From Cryptomeria japonica (taxonomy: Eukaryota > Streptophyta > Pinopsida > Cupressales > Cupressaceae): a DNA stretch of 64,000 nucleotides. Location of the stretch: positions 163,651,080 through 163,715,079 of the forward strand of contig NC_081413.1 of assembly GCF_030272615.1 (NCBI RefSeq), written 5' to 3'. Below, one piece after another: positions 21,557 through 34,366 of the stretch (positions are counted from its first letter, which is position 1; each line of letters opens with the position of its first letter). The notes under the pieces were generated by a model. That model was not told the DNA's origin. It saw nothing but the letters and a program-made list of their open reading frames with translations, and ran no database searches. A program made the position numbers and the translations under genes.

Positions 21557-22735
21557 ATGGCACAAGAGGAAATAAGAATGGTGGAGTGAGTTGGAATGCA
21601 GACCTTATTTTGATGGAAATATTGAGAGGAATTGCAGCCCGGTTAGAAGCTATTGAGACAACCCAGAGAAGAGGTCTACATATTGAATATGTGAGAAAAG
21701 ATGAAGAAGAAGAACCAATATAACAAGTAGCAAACCCACTGGTGATGAATTTGAATGAAGAGAGGTTCTTGAGGGTTTTGAGTAGGGAAAACACCAAACC
21801 ATATTTTACCCCACCAAAGTATGATGGAAAGTTGGATTTGGATGAATTAGTGGATTGGATCTCAGAGATGGAGAAGTATTTTGATTTTGAGAACACCATA
21901 GAAGAAAGGAAAAATATGCTTGTACCCAATTGAAAGTTCATGCATATCTTTGGTGGGAACATTTGCAGGTTGATAGATAGAGAAGAGGTAAAGAGAAGAT
22001 CAAATCATGGGAGTGGATGGTTGCCAAGTTAAAATCAAAGTTTATTCCAACTGATTACCAAGTAAATCTGAACCAGAAGTTGCAGAACTTGAAGCAGAAA
22101 GAATCAAATTTGAAGGAGTTTACCAAAGCATTTTACAAGTTAAATATCTGATCTAGACAAGTTGATGATGAGGTTGAACAATTTGTGAGATATTTAAATG
22201 GATTATGGATGTCTATAAAAGATGAACTCAGTTTGATAAAGTTACAAAGTGTTCAAGAAGCTTATCAATATTCCCTGAAGGTAGAAGAGAAGTTGAACAA
22301 AATACATGAGCAGAGATAGAGAGGTAGAGGTGGAATTTTTTTTGGAAGAATATTTCAAGGTGGAAGAGGATATTCTGGAGGAAGAGGAACCTATATAGAT
22401 AAAAAAAAGGACAAAGAAGTAAGCAAAGATGGTGGTTCATACTAGAAAAATGATGGGAATTTCTATAAAAGAAGAGAACCTGATGGTTACCGGAATGAGG
22501 GTTTTGGCAAAGATGACAGGAGACAAGAAAAGAGAGTGTTTAGAGGAACTTGCTTTAAGTGTGGAAGAGAAGGACATTGTTCTTTTGAATGTAAGAAGAT
22601 AGAGAACACTGGAAGAACAACATTGGTAGAAAAAATCCCCCCGGATCAACTAACAAATCGAAAGATGGAGAACTATTGATGATGAGGAGAGCCTTGTGTC
22701 ATACCGGAGAGGATGAAGAGCCCTTATAGAGGAGA
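21557..22735 (+). pseudogene. Gypsy 2 gag, broken
   Basis: The start is the ATG at 21557 (MAQEE), corresponding to the gag start of Gypsy 1. The gag domain is readable through NEERFLRVLSRENTKPYF, LDELVDWISEMEKYFDF, YQVNLNQKLQNLKQKE and FVRYLNGLWMS. A GRGG-rich basic stretch follows (22318-22395), then a complete CCHC knuckle CFKCGREGHCSFEC near 22553-22594. Stops and small frameshifts occur about every 100-200 bases. Gag builds the particle and packages RNA. Confidence 0.82.
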
Positions 22736-23346
22736 AATTTGTTCAAGACTAGATGTAAGGTATTCGGTAAGTGTTTTAAAGTAGTTATTGATAGTGGTAG
22801 TTCGAATAATCTTGTTTCAGAAGAGATGGTGATTAAATTGAAGTTGGAAAGATTGAAACACCCTAAGCCTTATCAGATAGCGTGGATTCAGGATGATCAT
22901 AAGTTGTTAATAAGGGAGAAATGTTTGGTAAAATTGAAAATTAGAAATTATCATGATGAAATTTTGTGTGATATTATGCCTATGGATATTTGTCACCTTT
23001 TGTTAGGTAGACCTTGGTAGTTTGATAGACAAGCAATACATGATAGGAGAAAGAACATATACACTATTGTAGTAAATGGGATGAAGCAAACCTTGTTACC
23101 CTTGGAGGAACCCCTTAAGAGTGAAATCTGTATGATTGCTAGAATATATTTGGTGGATGGAAGGAAATTTCTAGATGGAATGAGATATGAGAACGTGTGT
23201 TTTTCCTTGGTTCCTAAGAAGACCGAGAACCCAGAGTATGATGAAGAACAACAAAAGGAGATAAAAGAGTTGCTAAAAAAGTATGAAGACATCATTTTAG
23301 ATAATGTGCTTGATGGATTACCACCTATGAGAAGTATCGGTTATTG
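22736..23346 (+). pseudogene. Gypsy 2 protease region
   Basis: VVIDSGSSNNLVSEEM carries the aspartic protease DSG. ICHLLLGRPW follows and then a stop (TAG at 23018) in place of Gln, after which DRQAIHD continues in frame to 23346. It aligns residue by residue with Gypsy 1 18363-18970. Confidence 0.85.
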
Positions 23347-23347
23347 A

Positions 23348-24600
23348 ATGGACCTGATTCACATAGCTAGTTTACCTAACAAAGTTGCACAACAGTTGAC
23401 ACCAACAAAGAATGAAGAGTTGAATAGACAAGTGCAGGAATTGTTGAAGAAAGGTTTGATCAAAGAAAGTTTGAGCCCTTGTGTAGTGCTAGTAGTGTTA
23501 GCACCTAAGAAGAATGGAGAATGGAGGATGTGTACCGATTCGAGAGCAATAAACAAGATCATAGTGAAGGACTGATTTCCGTTTCCTAGGATGGATGCCA
23601 TAATGGATTGCTTGAGTGGAGCCAAATACTACACAAAGATAGACTTGAAGAGTGGATATCATTAGATTAGAATCAGAGGAGGAGATGAGTGGAAGACAAC
23701 ATTCAAGACAAATGAGGGAATGTATGAATGGTTGGTGATACTTTTTGGGCTGACAATGCACGAAGTACTTTCATAAGGTTTATGAATGAGGTATTGAAGA
23801 AATTATTGGGTAAGTTTGGTATTTTATATTTGGATGACATTCTAATTTTCAGTAAGATGAAGGAGGAACTTTTTTTGCATTTAAGACAAGTTTTTCAAAG
23901 GTTGAGAGAGGAGAAGTTGCTGATAAATCTAAAGAAGTGTACTTTCATGAAGGAATAGTTGGCCTATTTGGGATTTGTAATATCTACAGATGGATTGAGG
24001 ATGGAACCTGGGAAGGTAAGAGAAATTGTTGAATGACCTATACCAAAAAGTATTGGAGAGGTAAGACCATTTCATATATTTACCAGTTTCTATTGGAAGT
24101 TTATTTGAAATTTCAGTTCATTTTATAGCCCTACGACTGGGACAATGATAGGAGATAGGAAATAATTCAAATGGACAACAAAAGAAAACAAGAGTTTTGA
24201 ATTATTGAAGTAGAAGGTCACTGAGAAACATGTGTTAGCTTTATCGGATTTCAACAAAGTATTTCAAGTAGACTGTGATGCAATTGGGAATACAATTGGA
24301 GCCGTGTTAAGTCAAGAAGGGAGAGTAGTAGCTTATTTTAGTGAGAAGATGAATGATGCAAGAAAGAGATATTCGGTGTATGATCAAGAATTTTATACCA
24401 TAATTTAATCCTTGGAGATGTGGAGACATTACATGTTGCCTAAGGAATTTGGGTTGTATACTTATCATCAAGCCTTACAGTATTTGAACAATCAGAGTAA
24501 GTTGAACTAGAGACATGAGATGGATAGAGTTCATGCAGAGTTACACCTTTGTGTTGAAGCATAGGAGTGGGAAGTTAAATAAAGTTGTTGATGCATTGAG
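23348..24600 (+). pseudogene. Gypsy 2 RT and RNase H, broken
   Basis: RT N-terminus LLKKGLIKESLSPC and KNGEWRMCTDSRAINK, then KIDLKSGYH, then a frameshifted stretch. The active site FGILYLDDILIFS is at about 23816-23854 and is kept here, unlike in Gypsy 1. LAYLGFVIS and [18 protein letters not shown] (RNase H) follow, with [15 protein letters not shown] and HRSGKLNKVVDALSRR at the end. There are many stops (for example 23572, 23959, 24034). It shows what Gypsy 1 lost. Confidence 0.82.
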
Positions 24601-25561
24601 TAGAAGGATGAATTTTCTAATAGAGATGAGAGTGACAGTACTAGGATTTGAAGAGTTGAAGAACTTATATGATGATTACCCAGTTATTGAAGAACCTTGG
24701 AAAGAATGTATAGCACTGGTTATGGTAGATAGAAGTAAGTGGTTGGATTATTTCATTTAGGATGATATGTTATTCAGAGGAGTTTATTTGTGTATACCTA
24801 AGAGTTGGAGAATCTAATAAAGGAGAAGCATAGTGGAGGATTAGTCAGACACTTTGGTGTTGACAAAACAATAGCATTGGTGAGTGAACATTACTTTTGG
24901 CCTCAGATTCATAAGGATGTCAGGAAATTTTTTCAGAGTTGTAGAATTTGTCAAGTTTGAAAAGGTAGTAGTTAGAAGGTGGGATTGTATAAGCCTTTGA
25001 CAATACCAAAAAGACCTTGGGAGGACATAAGCATGCATTTTATACTTGGATTGCCTAAGACACAAATAGGGAATGATTCTATATTGTGGTAGTGGATAGA
25101 TTCTCAAATATGGCTCATTTCATACCTTTTAAGAAGACATTAGACACAGTGCATGTAGCTAACTTATTTTTCGAAGAGGTAGTGAGATTACATGCATTAG
25201 CTAAGAGCACAGTTTCAAATAGAGACACTAAGTTTGTTGGTTATTTTTGGAGGACACTTTGGAAGAAGATGAAGATAGATTTGAAATTTAGTACTACTAT
25301 TCACTCACAAACTGATGGACAAACATAAGTAGTAAACAAGAGCTTGGGAAATTTATTGAGATGCTTAGTTGGAGAGAAGACCAGAAGTTGGGATTTGATT
25401 CTTGCACATGTAGAGTTTGCCTACAATAATCAGTGAACAGGAGTACCAAAAGAACACCTTTTGAGATTGTTATCAGAGCACACCCTAGAGGTATATTAGA
25501 ATTGAGGGATATTAGTAATGAAGACAAGAAGAGTACAAAAGAAGAAGAATTTGTAGATCAT
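24601..25561 (+). pseudogene. Gypsy 2 integrase, interrupted at 25561
   Basis: A linker (MNFLIEMRVTVLGFEELKN) leads into the zinc region HFGVDKTIALVSEHYFW with CRICQV, then the core: [24 protein letters not shown] and HSQTDGQT. The alignment with Gypsy 1 runs to EEFVDH (ending at 25561) and then stops abruptly. It picks up again as MKD at 53778. Frameshifts lie near 25080 and 25430. Confidence 0.82.
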
Positions 25562-28500
25562 TATTGTCACAAAGGATTGTGTTGTGATGCTGAGTATGAA
25601 ACCCAACAATCCTGTGAAACATGGAAACACCTTTGAGCTTGTGGGTTACTCAAAGTGAAGGTGAATCTCTGGATCATAGGTCAACTTCCTTTCTAATGAA
25701 TCTCCTTCAACTTAAATTTTTGTCGAGAGAAAGGATAGAAGGAATACTAAAATTATACCTATCTTATGAGGTGATACACCAAATATTCTTTTTGAGACCT
25801 ACAACTACTTAACTCACAAAATCCTTCAACTAGTAGCTTTGAATGTTTCACAACTTAACTGAACAATTAAATGCATAAATATTTCTCAGAAAAGGGTTTA
25901 ATTTAATGCCTGCTTGGAGGAAAACAATAGTTTTTCACATCTACAAGCTATCAAATTCAATTAACACAATCTAAAACCTGCACCTTGCATGCATTTCCTA
26001 CACCAAATGCTGACTGAATTAGATAAATTAGAGGACATAAATCATAGAAAATCATCAGATCATTCATTCATCAAATAACACAAGAAGTATCAAGAAGGAA
26101 TCTGTTACTATTTTATTGAAAAATAAAAGAACTGCTGATGTTACAATCTCATAAAAGTGAGCTATAAAATCTTGTCCCTGAGCATGAAAGGGTCTGAAAA
26201 TAGTCCACAATCATGCTAAGGAAAGAAAAAGGACTCAAATATAATAAAGAGAGAAGGAGAATATATAGAAGACAACTTTGAGAAATAAAAAAAGAGCTAA
26301 ATATGGCTAGCTCTATATTTAGCTTCATTTTACAATCAATCTTCAATAATATGCATGTGAACCCTACTGGTTGAAATTACTCAAAAAGCATGCAAAACCT
26401 CTCCAAAATTAGTCTCTGATGATAAAAATAGCCCCCCATCTGAAAAGGTATGAAAGAGTGACTTCAACTAATGCATGAGTCGCCAAAAATAGCTCAAAAA
26501 GAACATCTCTCTCTTTCTCTCTTTGAAAATTTGCATGGCTACAGATTGCCCAATATAGCTAAAAAAAATATCGCCCCCTTCACTGATATCTGCATGCTGC
26601 TATATAAATGTTCGATTTTAATAATTTTATTTTAATATTTATTGAAGTAATGATAACATTAATTTTAATAAATAATAAAATAAAATTATTAATTTTAATT
26701 TATTTATTATTCTTCTTTATAATTTAAAATTTTACTAAGGTTTAAAAAAAACAAAATTTAATAAAGCTATTATAAATGAAAGCAAAATAAAAATAAAAAT
26801 GAAAGAGCTTACATTAAGCCCTTGCCCTTTATTTTAGGGTTGCATACTTTGCCTAGGTTGAAAGACTTGAAGTCTTCACCACGAGGCATGTATTATATGA
26901 AATGATTTATTAAAATAAATCATAACTCGTTTTAATATGAAATTAGGGCATGAGAACAAAAAGCATGGGAAGCCCTAAAAACACTCTATTTTTTTTAATT
27001 ATCTTTGTGAAGAAGACTCCCTATTGTGCTGCCATGGACTCACTACAACTCGAGCTAGGATTTTCTAAGGTTGATTAGCATGCTGTAAGTACCAGTTTTC
27101 TCCTCCTCCTGGTGACTGTTGTTTATTTCTTTTCTTTTATTGCATATATTTTGTTTAAACATGCATGTATTAGGGTTTTTATATAATAATAAAAAACTTC
27201 ATCCATGCATTCTCTGTATTGAAGGTTCCACTATAATCTTCTAGTGTATTGTGGCTACTATATCTCTATTATATTCTTAGGTAAACAATATTTGTTAAGA
27301 CTCTAGAATAAAGCTATGGAGGACAACTCTGAAACTTTGGTAGACTTCTATTATGGCTTTGGAGAATTACAAATCTACATTGTTTTGTATGTTTGTATTG
27401 TTTGGCATTCAAAACTGCATTCATATATTGAAATGTTGGTCCAATATCTTGTTCTAGGACTTTTGGGACTCATCTCATGACTTGTTGCTTTCTTTTGAAG
27501 ACTTTGAATCTCTTAGTTGTTCATGCCAAGAAAACCTTTATACATGCTTAGACTGTATATGTCTACTTTTATCTCTATTAGGGTGGCTGCTATGTAAGAG
27601 ACTCTTGGATAGATGCCTATACAATGGATACCATGACATGCATGTGGTTGCTCTGTATCTTCAGAATCATTGTCTTTCATAAGTTTTTAAACTCATATTG
27701 TGATTGCCATAATGTCCTTTTGGATTGTGCTCCCTTCTTCATTTCTTTATGTGGCTAGAAAGTTCTTGAACCCTTGCAACTACTCAGAGTGTTCTTTGTG
27801 ACATGTTTACAATGATCTCTTTAAAAAATCCTAAACAATGCTCATAGTCTTCCCTCTTTGTATCTCTATATTGACCTTCATGAAAGCTCAACGGTACTCT
27901 AAATGTGCATTATCGATTGATTGTGCATGTAGCCTTTATATTTTCTTCTTTATTCTCTTGGAAGTGGGAGATCTCTTTAAAAACTCACTTTCTAAAATAG
28001 ATCCTTGGTGTTTTGACTATTATGTCATAATCAATATTGTAAGAAATTCATGTTCTTACTATGTATGTGATCTTTACCAAAAGGATTATTCATGATATTG
28101 GATATTGTCCTGAAAATGTTCTTGTGAACATTGTGACTACACTAATGGTATTAGGACTATATCTTTTAGCTTTTTATTTGCTAACTATCCTTGGTTGCTC
28201 ATTGTTATGATTCTATTCATATAACTATTTGAAAACTTTCTTCACTGTGATGGACTTTGTATTTGACTGCAAATTCTTGATCATCTATACATGGAAACCA
28301 TTAAGTTGACACTTTTTATGATCATATGGACTACTTGTGTACTGGAATCTTGATGATTTTAGGCTACAATTGTAATACTGAGATTATCATTTCTTATTGC
28401 TCTGTGATATGCCCCTATCATGGACCCTTTCAGACTAGTGAAGGATTCTCAAAATTCGGGAACTGGGTTTTCACAATATTTTCTAGGTTATTTTGTTTCT

Positions 28501-29710
28501 AATTTTTGTGAAAAAATTAGAAAAACCTAGTTTATGAATTTTGAGAACCCTTTAACTCAACATGACTATAATTTTGGCTTCTATTCAATGTACTGGTATC
28601 TTTGATGCTGCAATAATGGATTTTTCTTATAATCTACAAGATAAGGAAAGCAGTCTTTTACACTATCATACTGTGTTCATATAAATTTAAGACTATCATA
28701 GATCATCATTGCATTGAGTGTATGCTTATGTGTGTTTGTGTATGATGAATCTTTAAATATTTATGACAAACTCCATCTCTTTTTATCAAATCTGCATAAC
28801 CCAAGGCTGCTTTGATTACTACTAAAGTTTTTTGTAATCTCTTTATTACCATGGCTTTTGAGAAATTTGTATTCTTTGCTCTTTCTATATCTCTAAGTCT
28901 CCCATTATTAAAATTTGCAAATAATAGTGAAAAATCAATTCTAATACTTGGAAATTAGATCATTGTATTTGATGTTTCTTTTATGTATTCATGATGAGGA
29001 TTTACTGTACCCAACCCCATTAATTGCAAATGTCCTTGAGACTTTTGTAGATTTCTTTCATAGAATATTCTATCTCAAACCTTTTGGTTTGTTCTCATAT
29101 CTTATTTTACTATACCTTGGATCTTTAGGATCTCATTTTAATCACCTGACCCCTGCTCATCTCTGACTTATTCATAGTTTTGAAGACCATTGAGTGTGTA
29201 TTGTTATGAACCTCTATGGATTTTGTGATCTTTCTCTATCATTTGATACCATTATGATGTATCAATATCTTTGTACTTTATGCTATAGGTTGTGACTGTT
29301 ATACTTTCTTTATGATTTGAAGCTTGTTTATGACTTTGGCAACCCTTATTAGAGGGTTGTGACTTTATTTGCATTTGTTGTCATATATGCCTCTTGATCA
29401 TTCAATACTATCATGAATGGTTTCTCTTGAGATCACTGTATGCTGCTCCTATACCATCCTCTCTACTTTTGATGGCTATCATTATTACATAGATCTGCCC
29501 CTTATTCATATATGCTCTTATCATTGTTAATATTGTATCCTTCATGGTACAGTCTCACTATCAAAACCAATGATTGTGACTATGCATGTAAGGTCTTCTT
29601 TGATGATCTTTGGTTGCTTGTTAATCATGCATTGTTTTAATGAACAAAACCCTCATTTGGTTAGGATTATATGTGATATAAGAACCTTATGAATTTTAAT
29701 CACTGCAAAA
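25562..29710. other. Left part of block X, no gene recognised
   Basis: 4.1 kb without a supportable gene. It holds an AT-rich section (26600-26760) with arms AATAATTTTATTTT and AAAATAAAATTATT facing each other. At 26899-26920 is a near-perfect palindrome, ATGATTTATT facing AATAAATCAT. At 27033-27077 a short reading ATGGACTCACTACAACTCG ends in a stop just before GTAAGTACC, a donor-like site. T-rich sequence follows, with a strong foldback at 28439-28554. Confidence 0.5.
28439..28554. repeat. Nested inverted repeat, predicted hairpin
   Basis: The left arm (28439-28471, containing GGATTCTCAAAATTC) faces the right arm (28522-28554, containing GAATTTTGAGAACCC) with few mismatches. Inside lies a second, almost perfect hairpin: TTTCTAATTTTT and AAAAATTAGAAA around a 4-base loop (28495-28522). 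Together they could fold into one long stem of about 115 nt. No coding sense. It could be a fossil foldback element, a terminator-like structure or a small-RNA precursor; only the symmetry is seen. Confidence 0.6.
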
Positions 29711-30639
29711 TGTTGGAATCCAAGAACATTGGGAGGGGGGGTGAATCAATGTTCTACCAGTAATTAAAAATTTAATTCCTTTAGATACTTTTCCAATTAA
29801 CAACTTATAAGCATATAAACAAGATATAATGAAGAACAAAGTAACCAAAAAGATCAACACCATAATACCATAGATTTATATGTGGAAAACCTTAAAGAGG
29901 AAAAACCATGGTGGCATTTGTGACCCACAATATCTATCACTGGCCAGGTGAATAAATATTACATAAAAAGGGGGTCTGCACATGCAAGAAGGCACACTGC
30001 CTTGAGTGCATTGGTCATCACAATGGAGCCTCACTGACTACAAATATAAAATATTGAATTAAAAACAAAATTCTGAACTCTGAGTGTGCATTTGATATGC
30101 TAGATGAGTTCCGGTTTAAGTACTGACTATACTGATTAACACTGTCTCCTTCCTTACCAGTAACCTGATTCGCTTTCCAATCCTCTTCACAAATAACGAA
30201 GACCAGCTATAGATTATTACATTTGTACTCTATCGATCAATATCTCGCTCACACAATTATATAAATCCTATCACATCTATCTCCCAAAATGACCTAATTG
30301 AACTGACTTATATACCCTTACATACATAAACATGAATGCCTTATGTTGGCTTACAATAATATTACAAAAGATAAATACATGTCGGCCCAAAATAAAATAT
30401 AAACATAATCTTTATAACCGTTGCCACTTTAACCTTTTTCGGATCAATCTCCTATGTCGGCCTCCAAATACCCATTTCTAGTTTGTCGGTTTCCCTTGCT
30501 TTCCACAATGTCAGTTTACTTAAATGTTTGATTGCAATCTTAGAATACCGGTGAGTACCGGATAAGTATCCAACCCAAAATGATCTATGTTTCCATCAAT
30601 GGCAACACCATGATCTTAGATGAGTGTCAAGTGCTAACA
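29711..30639 (-). repeat. 3' LTR of element C
   Basis: TGTTGGAATCC to GTGCTAACA on the plus strand. It aligns with 38938-39872 and is followed by a polypurine tract. Confidence 0.88.
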
Positions 30640-30877
30640 ATCTACCCCTTTGGCATTGATGGCAATACTCATGTGAAAAATGGATCATTGAAGTTCTGTT
30701 CCGGTTCCTGTCCAAAAACTTCCCAAAAACTAATGTCAGAAATCTGCTCCCCTTGAGCTATACATTACTTCTTATGTCCCTTAACATTTTCACATCCAAC
30801 CTCTCCCCCTTTGACAACAATGCCAAATTCGGGGCAAATGATAAGAAATGAATGAATCAAAATTGTGTTTACCAGAT
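30640..30877 (-). other. Polypurine tracts of element C
   Basis: On the element strand a CCAAAGGGGTAGAT tract (about 30640-30654) touches the LTR, and a second tract AAAGGGGGAGAGG lies about 150 bp upstream (about 30798-30812). The same doubled arrangement is seen in D, E and G. Confidence 0.7.
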
Positions 30878-33277
30878 CTAGATGTACTTGAATATATTAG
30901 GGTAAGCACTCTTAAAAAATCCCAAGTAAGTGTCCCAACTGGTTTTCAATGTTCTTATAATTGATACAAACCCATTAAGAATGTAGGCATGCGATTCTTC
31001 TTTTGTTAATGTTGTCGGTGTGGGCTTACTCATTTGTTCTATACATTCCCTTTTGTGAAGCAATAAAGTGTTTAGCCAGGGATTGACTAAACCTCTCAAT
31101 TCTCTGGCTTGCCAGACTAACCTGTCCATATCCTTCTCCAAAGCAAAAATCTTTGTTTCGAAAAGCAAAATTTGACCATCAACAGTGTTGGTCAATGATT
31201 GAGTATCTTCAAAATTATTTGCAAGATTCTCTAACCGGACCTTATCTTCTTTTATTTTAACTTCCAAGTTTTCTGTTAATTTAGCTATGTTAGTGCAAGA
31301 TTTTTAAATACTGCTACATTGATGAAGGGCTTCATCAATCCTTTTCAATTCTTCTGTCAACTTTTCCTTATCAAATGTGATCATGTTATCACAAATAAAC
31401 TTCCTATTTGCATTATACCTCTCCACCAATTGTTAGTTTGACACTTGTTGTAGATTTTTGTACTCCTTGGCAATGTGTTCTGTCAAACCCTTTAGCTTTC
31501 CAGAAGGGCTAGCTACTTGATTGATCTTATATTCTGAGGCAAGCTACTGTAGGATTGGAATGACTTGTTCTATAAATTTCTTGTCCTATGATCATTCCTT
31601 CATAAGATTTTGTGTTGCAATAAACATTAACTTAGAACTTCTCAACTGCTCAAAGTTCTTCTTCTCAAAATGACTAAAATATACTTGACTGGATGTGTCA
31701 AGTGCCAACAATGAGGGACCAACAATCGGTGATGGTGCCAATACCCTGACTTCAATCTATTCTTGTTCTAGGTTTACTAAGGAATCCTTGATTTGTTTCC
31801 CTACCGGGATGTCAAAGGTCCATTGCCTTTTTCTAGATCCCGGGGCCTCATTAAGAAAGAATAGCATCAGACAAACAACAAGATTTCCATACCGGAATAC
31901 ACCCTTCTTCTCACCATTGATTTTCCCAAGATTCAAAATTAATTCATTACACATCCACTGACAAAGATAATATTTTTTCATTTTCCTTGATCATCTTATG
32001 TGCACAGTATATATAGAAACTAGAAATAGAGTTCAACCGATTAGATTGAGTTACCTTATACCCAATAGCCATGCTGGCAAATTGCACGTCCTTATCTATG
32101 ATTGTACTAATCCTCATAGACCGATTGTCGAATGTAGCACCGATTATCTTGGTGACTTCATTGTTAGATATTTTCTTCTTATCTGGTCTCTGACGAACTT
32201 TGGGTAAATCGGTAGTTGCCCAAATGGCATCCTTAGTGATTTTATATGAGGTCAGTCTAGCAACATAAACTCACCATGAACATGGCTCAACACATACCAG
32301 ATGATTTAATCATCAAATTTAGGCATCTCCAAAATGTCTATAAACCCTTGATCCTTCAAGTGTCTAAATTATGGTTTGATTACACCATTCTTATCCAACA
32401 ATTCTATCATATACATGTTAGTGTAGGTTTTTAAATTTTCCTTATGTTAGGGGCTATTTATTTTTCCTACACCTATATTATTTAAGCTTTCTTAGGTTAA
32501 TAGGAGTGGTTTATATGAGGACACGTGGCGAAATACTTCAACTACATGTGTAACTCTCCACCTCACATGGGTAGTTGAGTTACACACCCTTTTTTGGCTT
32601 GTTGTGCCACCTCTTATAACCACTATTTTTTCATTTCCTAAGTGGGTAATGGGGTAGTTGTGTTTCGCACCCTCTTTTGGTCTTATTTGCCAACTTTCTC
32701 AACTCCTTTCATGTATTTATGTAAGGAGGTTATGCCACATGTTTTGGCATTTACCAAGAAGGTAAAACCTACCACTTTTTATGAGGAATAGGAGTTAATG
32801 CACCCCTTGGATGTATATGCTTATAATTTCTATATAATAAGAACTATACTCTCACCTTCACTATTTCAGTGATATCTCAGTGAGATTCTTCTCCAAATTT
32901 TCTTATGTCTCCATTTTTTCTCTCATATCAGAATTATCTTCATTCAACTATTTTGATGTTCGATCACCTATTGCTTAGGGAGTTGCATGTGATATATGAT
33001 CGACATCAGATCTCGGCTCAGTTCTCGGTTCTCACAGAATCTAACAATACATAGTCTTTATCTCAGATGAACCCAAATCCTCCAAAGTACAGTGAATGTA
33101 TGCTCTGACATCCTCAACATAAAGAACATCATTGGGAACCCTAAAAAATGCACCGACTGAATCATCAACCTTCACAATATGAGGGTATTTCTTAAATATC
33201 GGGCATAGATGATCCTTAATATCAACCACAATAGAAACATCAACATCTACTGAAGCGGGAGCAAATCCAGAAGCCAT
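30878..33277 (-). pseudogene. ORF2 of element C, split by a solo LTR
   Basis: The start is the ATG at 33277-33275. Conserved blocks are present: a VGAFFRVPNDVLYVEDVRAYIHC segment before the solo LTR, then after it a FIDILEMPKFDD segment, a LSHVHGE segment, then GVFRYGNLVVCLML and FDIPVGKQ. The tail is a coiled coil ending at 30878 with FKSAYPNIFKYI, quite unlike the E tail. Without the solo LTR it is about 588 codons, about half the E length, because the lysine-rich middle is absent. Stops occur at several places. Confidence 0.72.
32416..33046 (+). repeat. Solo LTR inserted in ORF2 of element C
   Basis: 631 bp from TGTTAGTGTAGG to GAATCTAACA with perfect 6-base inverted ends (TGTTAG and CTAACA). 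It is flanked by ataca at 32411-32415 and 33047-33051. No internal element remains, so it is a product of LTR-LTR recombination. Orientation is taken from a TATA-like TCTATATAATAAG at 32829-32841 and is not certain. It is unrelated to the other LTRs in the window as far as I can see. Confidence 0.85.
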
Positions 33278-33735
33278 TGCAATTTTGAAAAAGATAGCTT
33301 GAAAACCGAGAAATACCTTAGAATCTTCGTCGGTGAAAATCTCTTGAAAATTTTCTTTGAATATATTGGAGTTCACCTAGAAATGCTCAGGATCACTCTG
33401 AATGCCTTCAACTCACTTTGACTCACCCTGAATGCTTGGTGGTGAAAAATGAATCACTTTTTCCTTTTAACCTGCGGAACCCTAATTCCTCATTGACATA
33501 AATACTTCCCGACAAATCATACTAGATCCAAGATCCATCAAATCTGTGCTGGTGAATCTTTAGACTGACTTCTCCAATGTCTGAAACATGCTTTCAGACC
33601 ACTACTGAGGGTAACGCAAGATATGTCATCAATTTGCCTCTCCCTAAGGCTAATGCCTTAGTTACTAGATGAGTTTCCTATCAGTGCAGGAACATTATGC
33701 TTTTTTGGTTGAGTAACTGGGGTATATGCTTCAAC
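33278..33735 (-). other. Spacer between ORF1 and ORF2 of element C
   Basis: About 460 bp without an ORF, in the same position as the spacers of A and E. No signal recognised. Confidence 0.55.
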
Positions 33736-34189
33736 CTATTGATCCTCAAACTTTCTCTTCCATTTCTTCTCATGCGCCTTCTGGATATCATAAACCTTTT
33801 GTTTTCCCTTCTCATTGGATTTTTCATTTCCTGTTGGTAGGTTCTTTTGTGGTACCCCTACTTGTTTGAACTCATTACACTCACATTTTATTATTGTTTG
33901 TTTTCAGTGGATACATTATCATGATATGTTATTCAGATTTATATGACATTATGCTTTATCTGGAGATGAGATGTATAATTTATTTGTAGTATTTCAGTAC
34001 TTGTGATTTATGGCATTTTATGGATTATTGTTATGTACTGACATTTTACTTTATCTATGCAATGTGTAATTATACGTTGTGTGTTTGCGAGTGTATTGGA
34101 TGCAAGGAGACGATTTTCCTTCACTCATTTCGGTGAGATAGGGAATGTCACGATTCTCCTTCATCGGTGTGTATGTCGTGTTTTCTATA

Positions 34190-34276
34190 TTGTATATATA
34201 TATATGTATATATATATGTATATATATATGTATATATATATGTATATATATATATGTATATATGTATATATATATG

Positions 34277-34364
<88 letters not shown>
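34190..34364. repeat. TA-rich compound microsatellite
   Basis: About 175 bp of TATATATG and (TA)n units in changing lengths. Six-frame ORFs here (IYIYIY and similar) are an artefact of the repeat, not genes. Confidence 0.95.

Positions 34365-34366
<2 letters not shown>

Noticed and set aside
21489-21962. Minus-strand ORF of 157 codons
   Set aside because: It is antisense to the Gypsy 2 gag start; the sense strand aligns with Gypsy 1 gag.
27482-28095. Cys- and Leu-rich ORFs of 66-85 codons as a secreted-peptide gene
   Set aside because: The composition follows from T-rich DNA; there is no conserved motif, and similar ORFs occur in random T-rich sequence.
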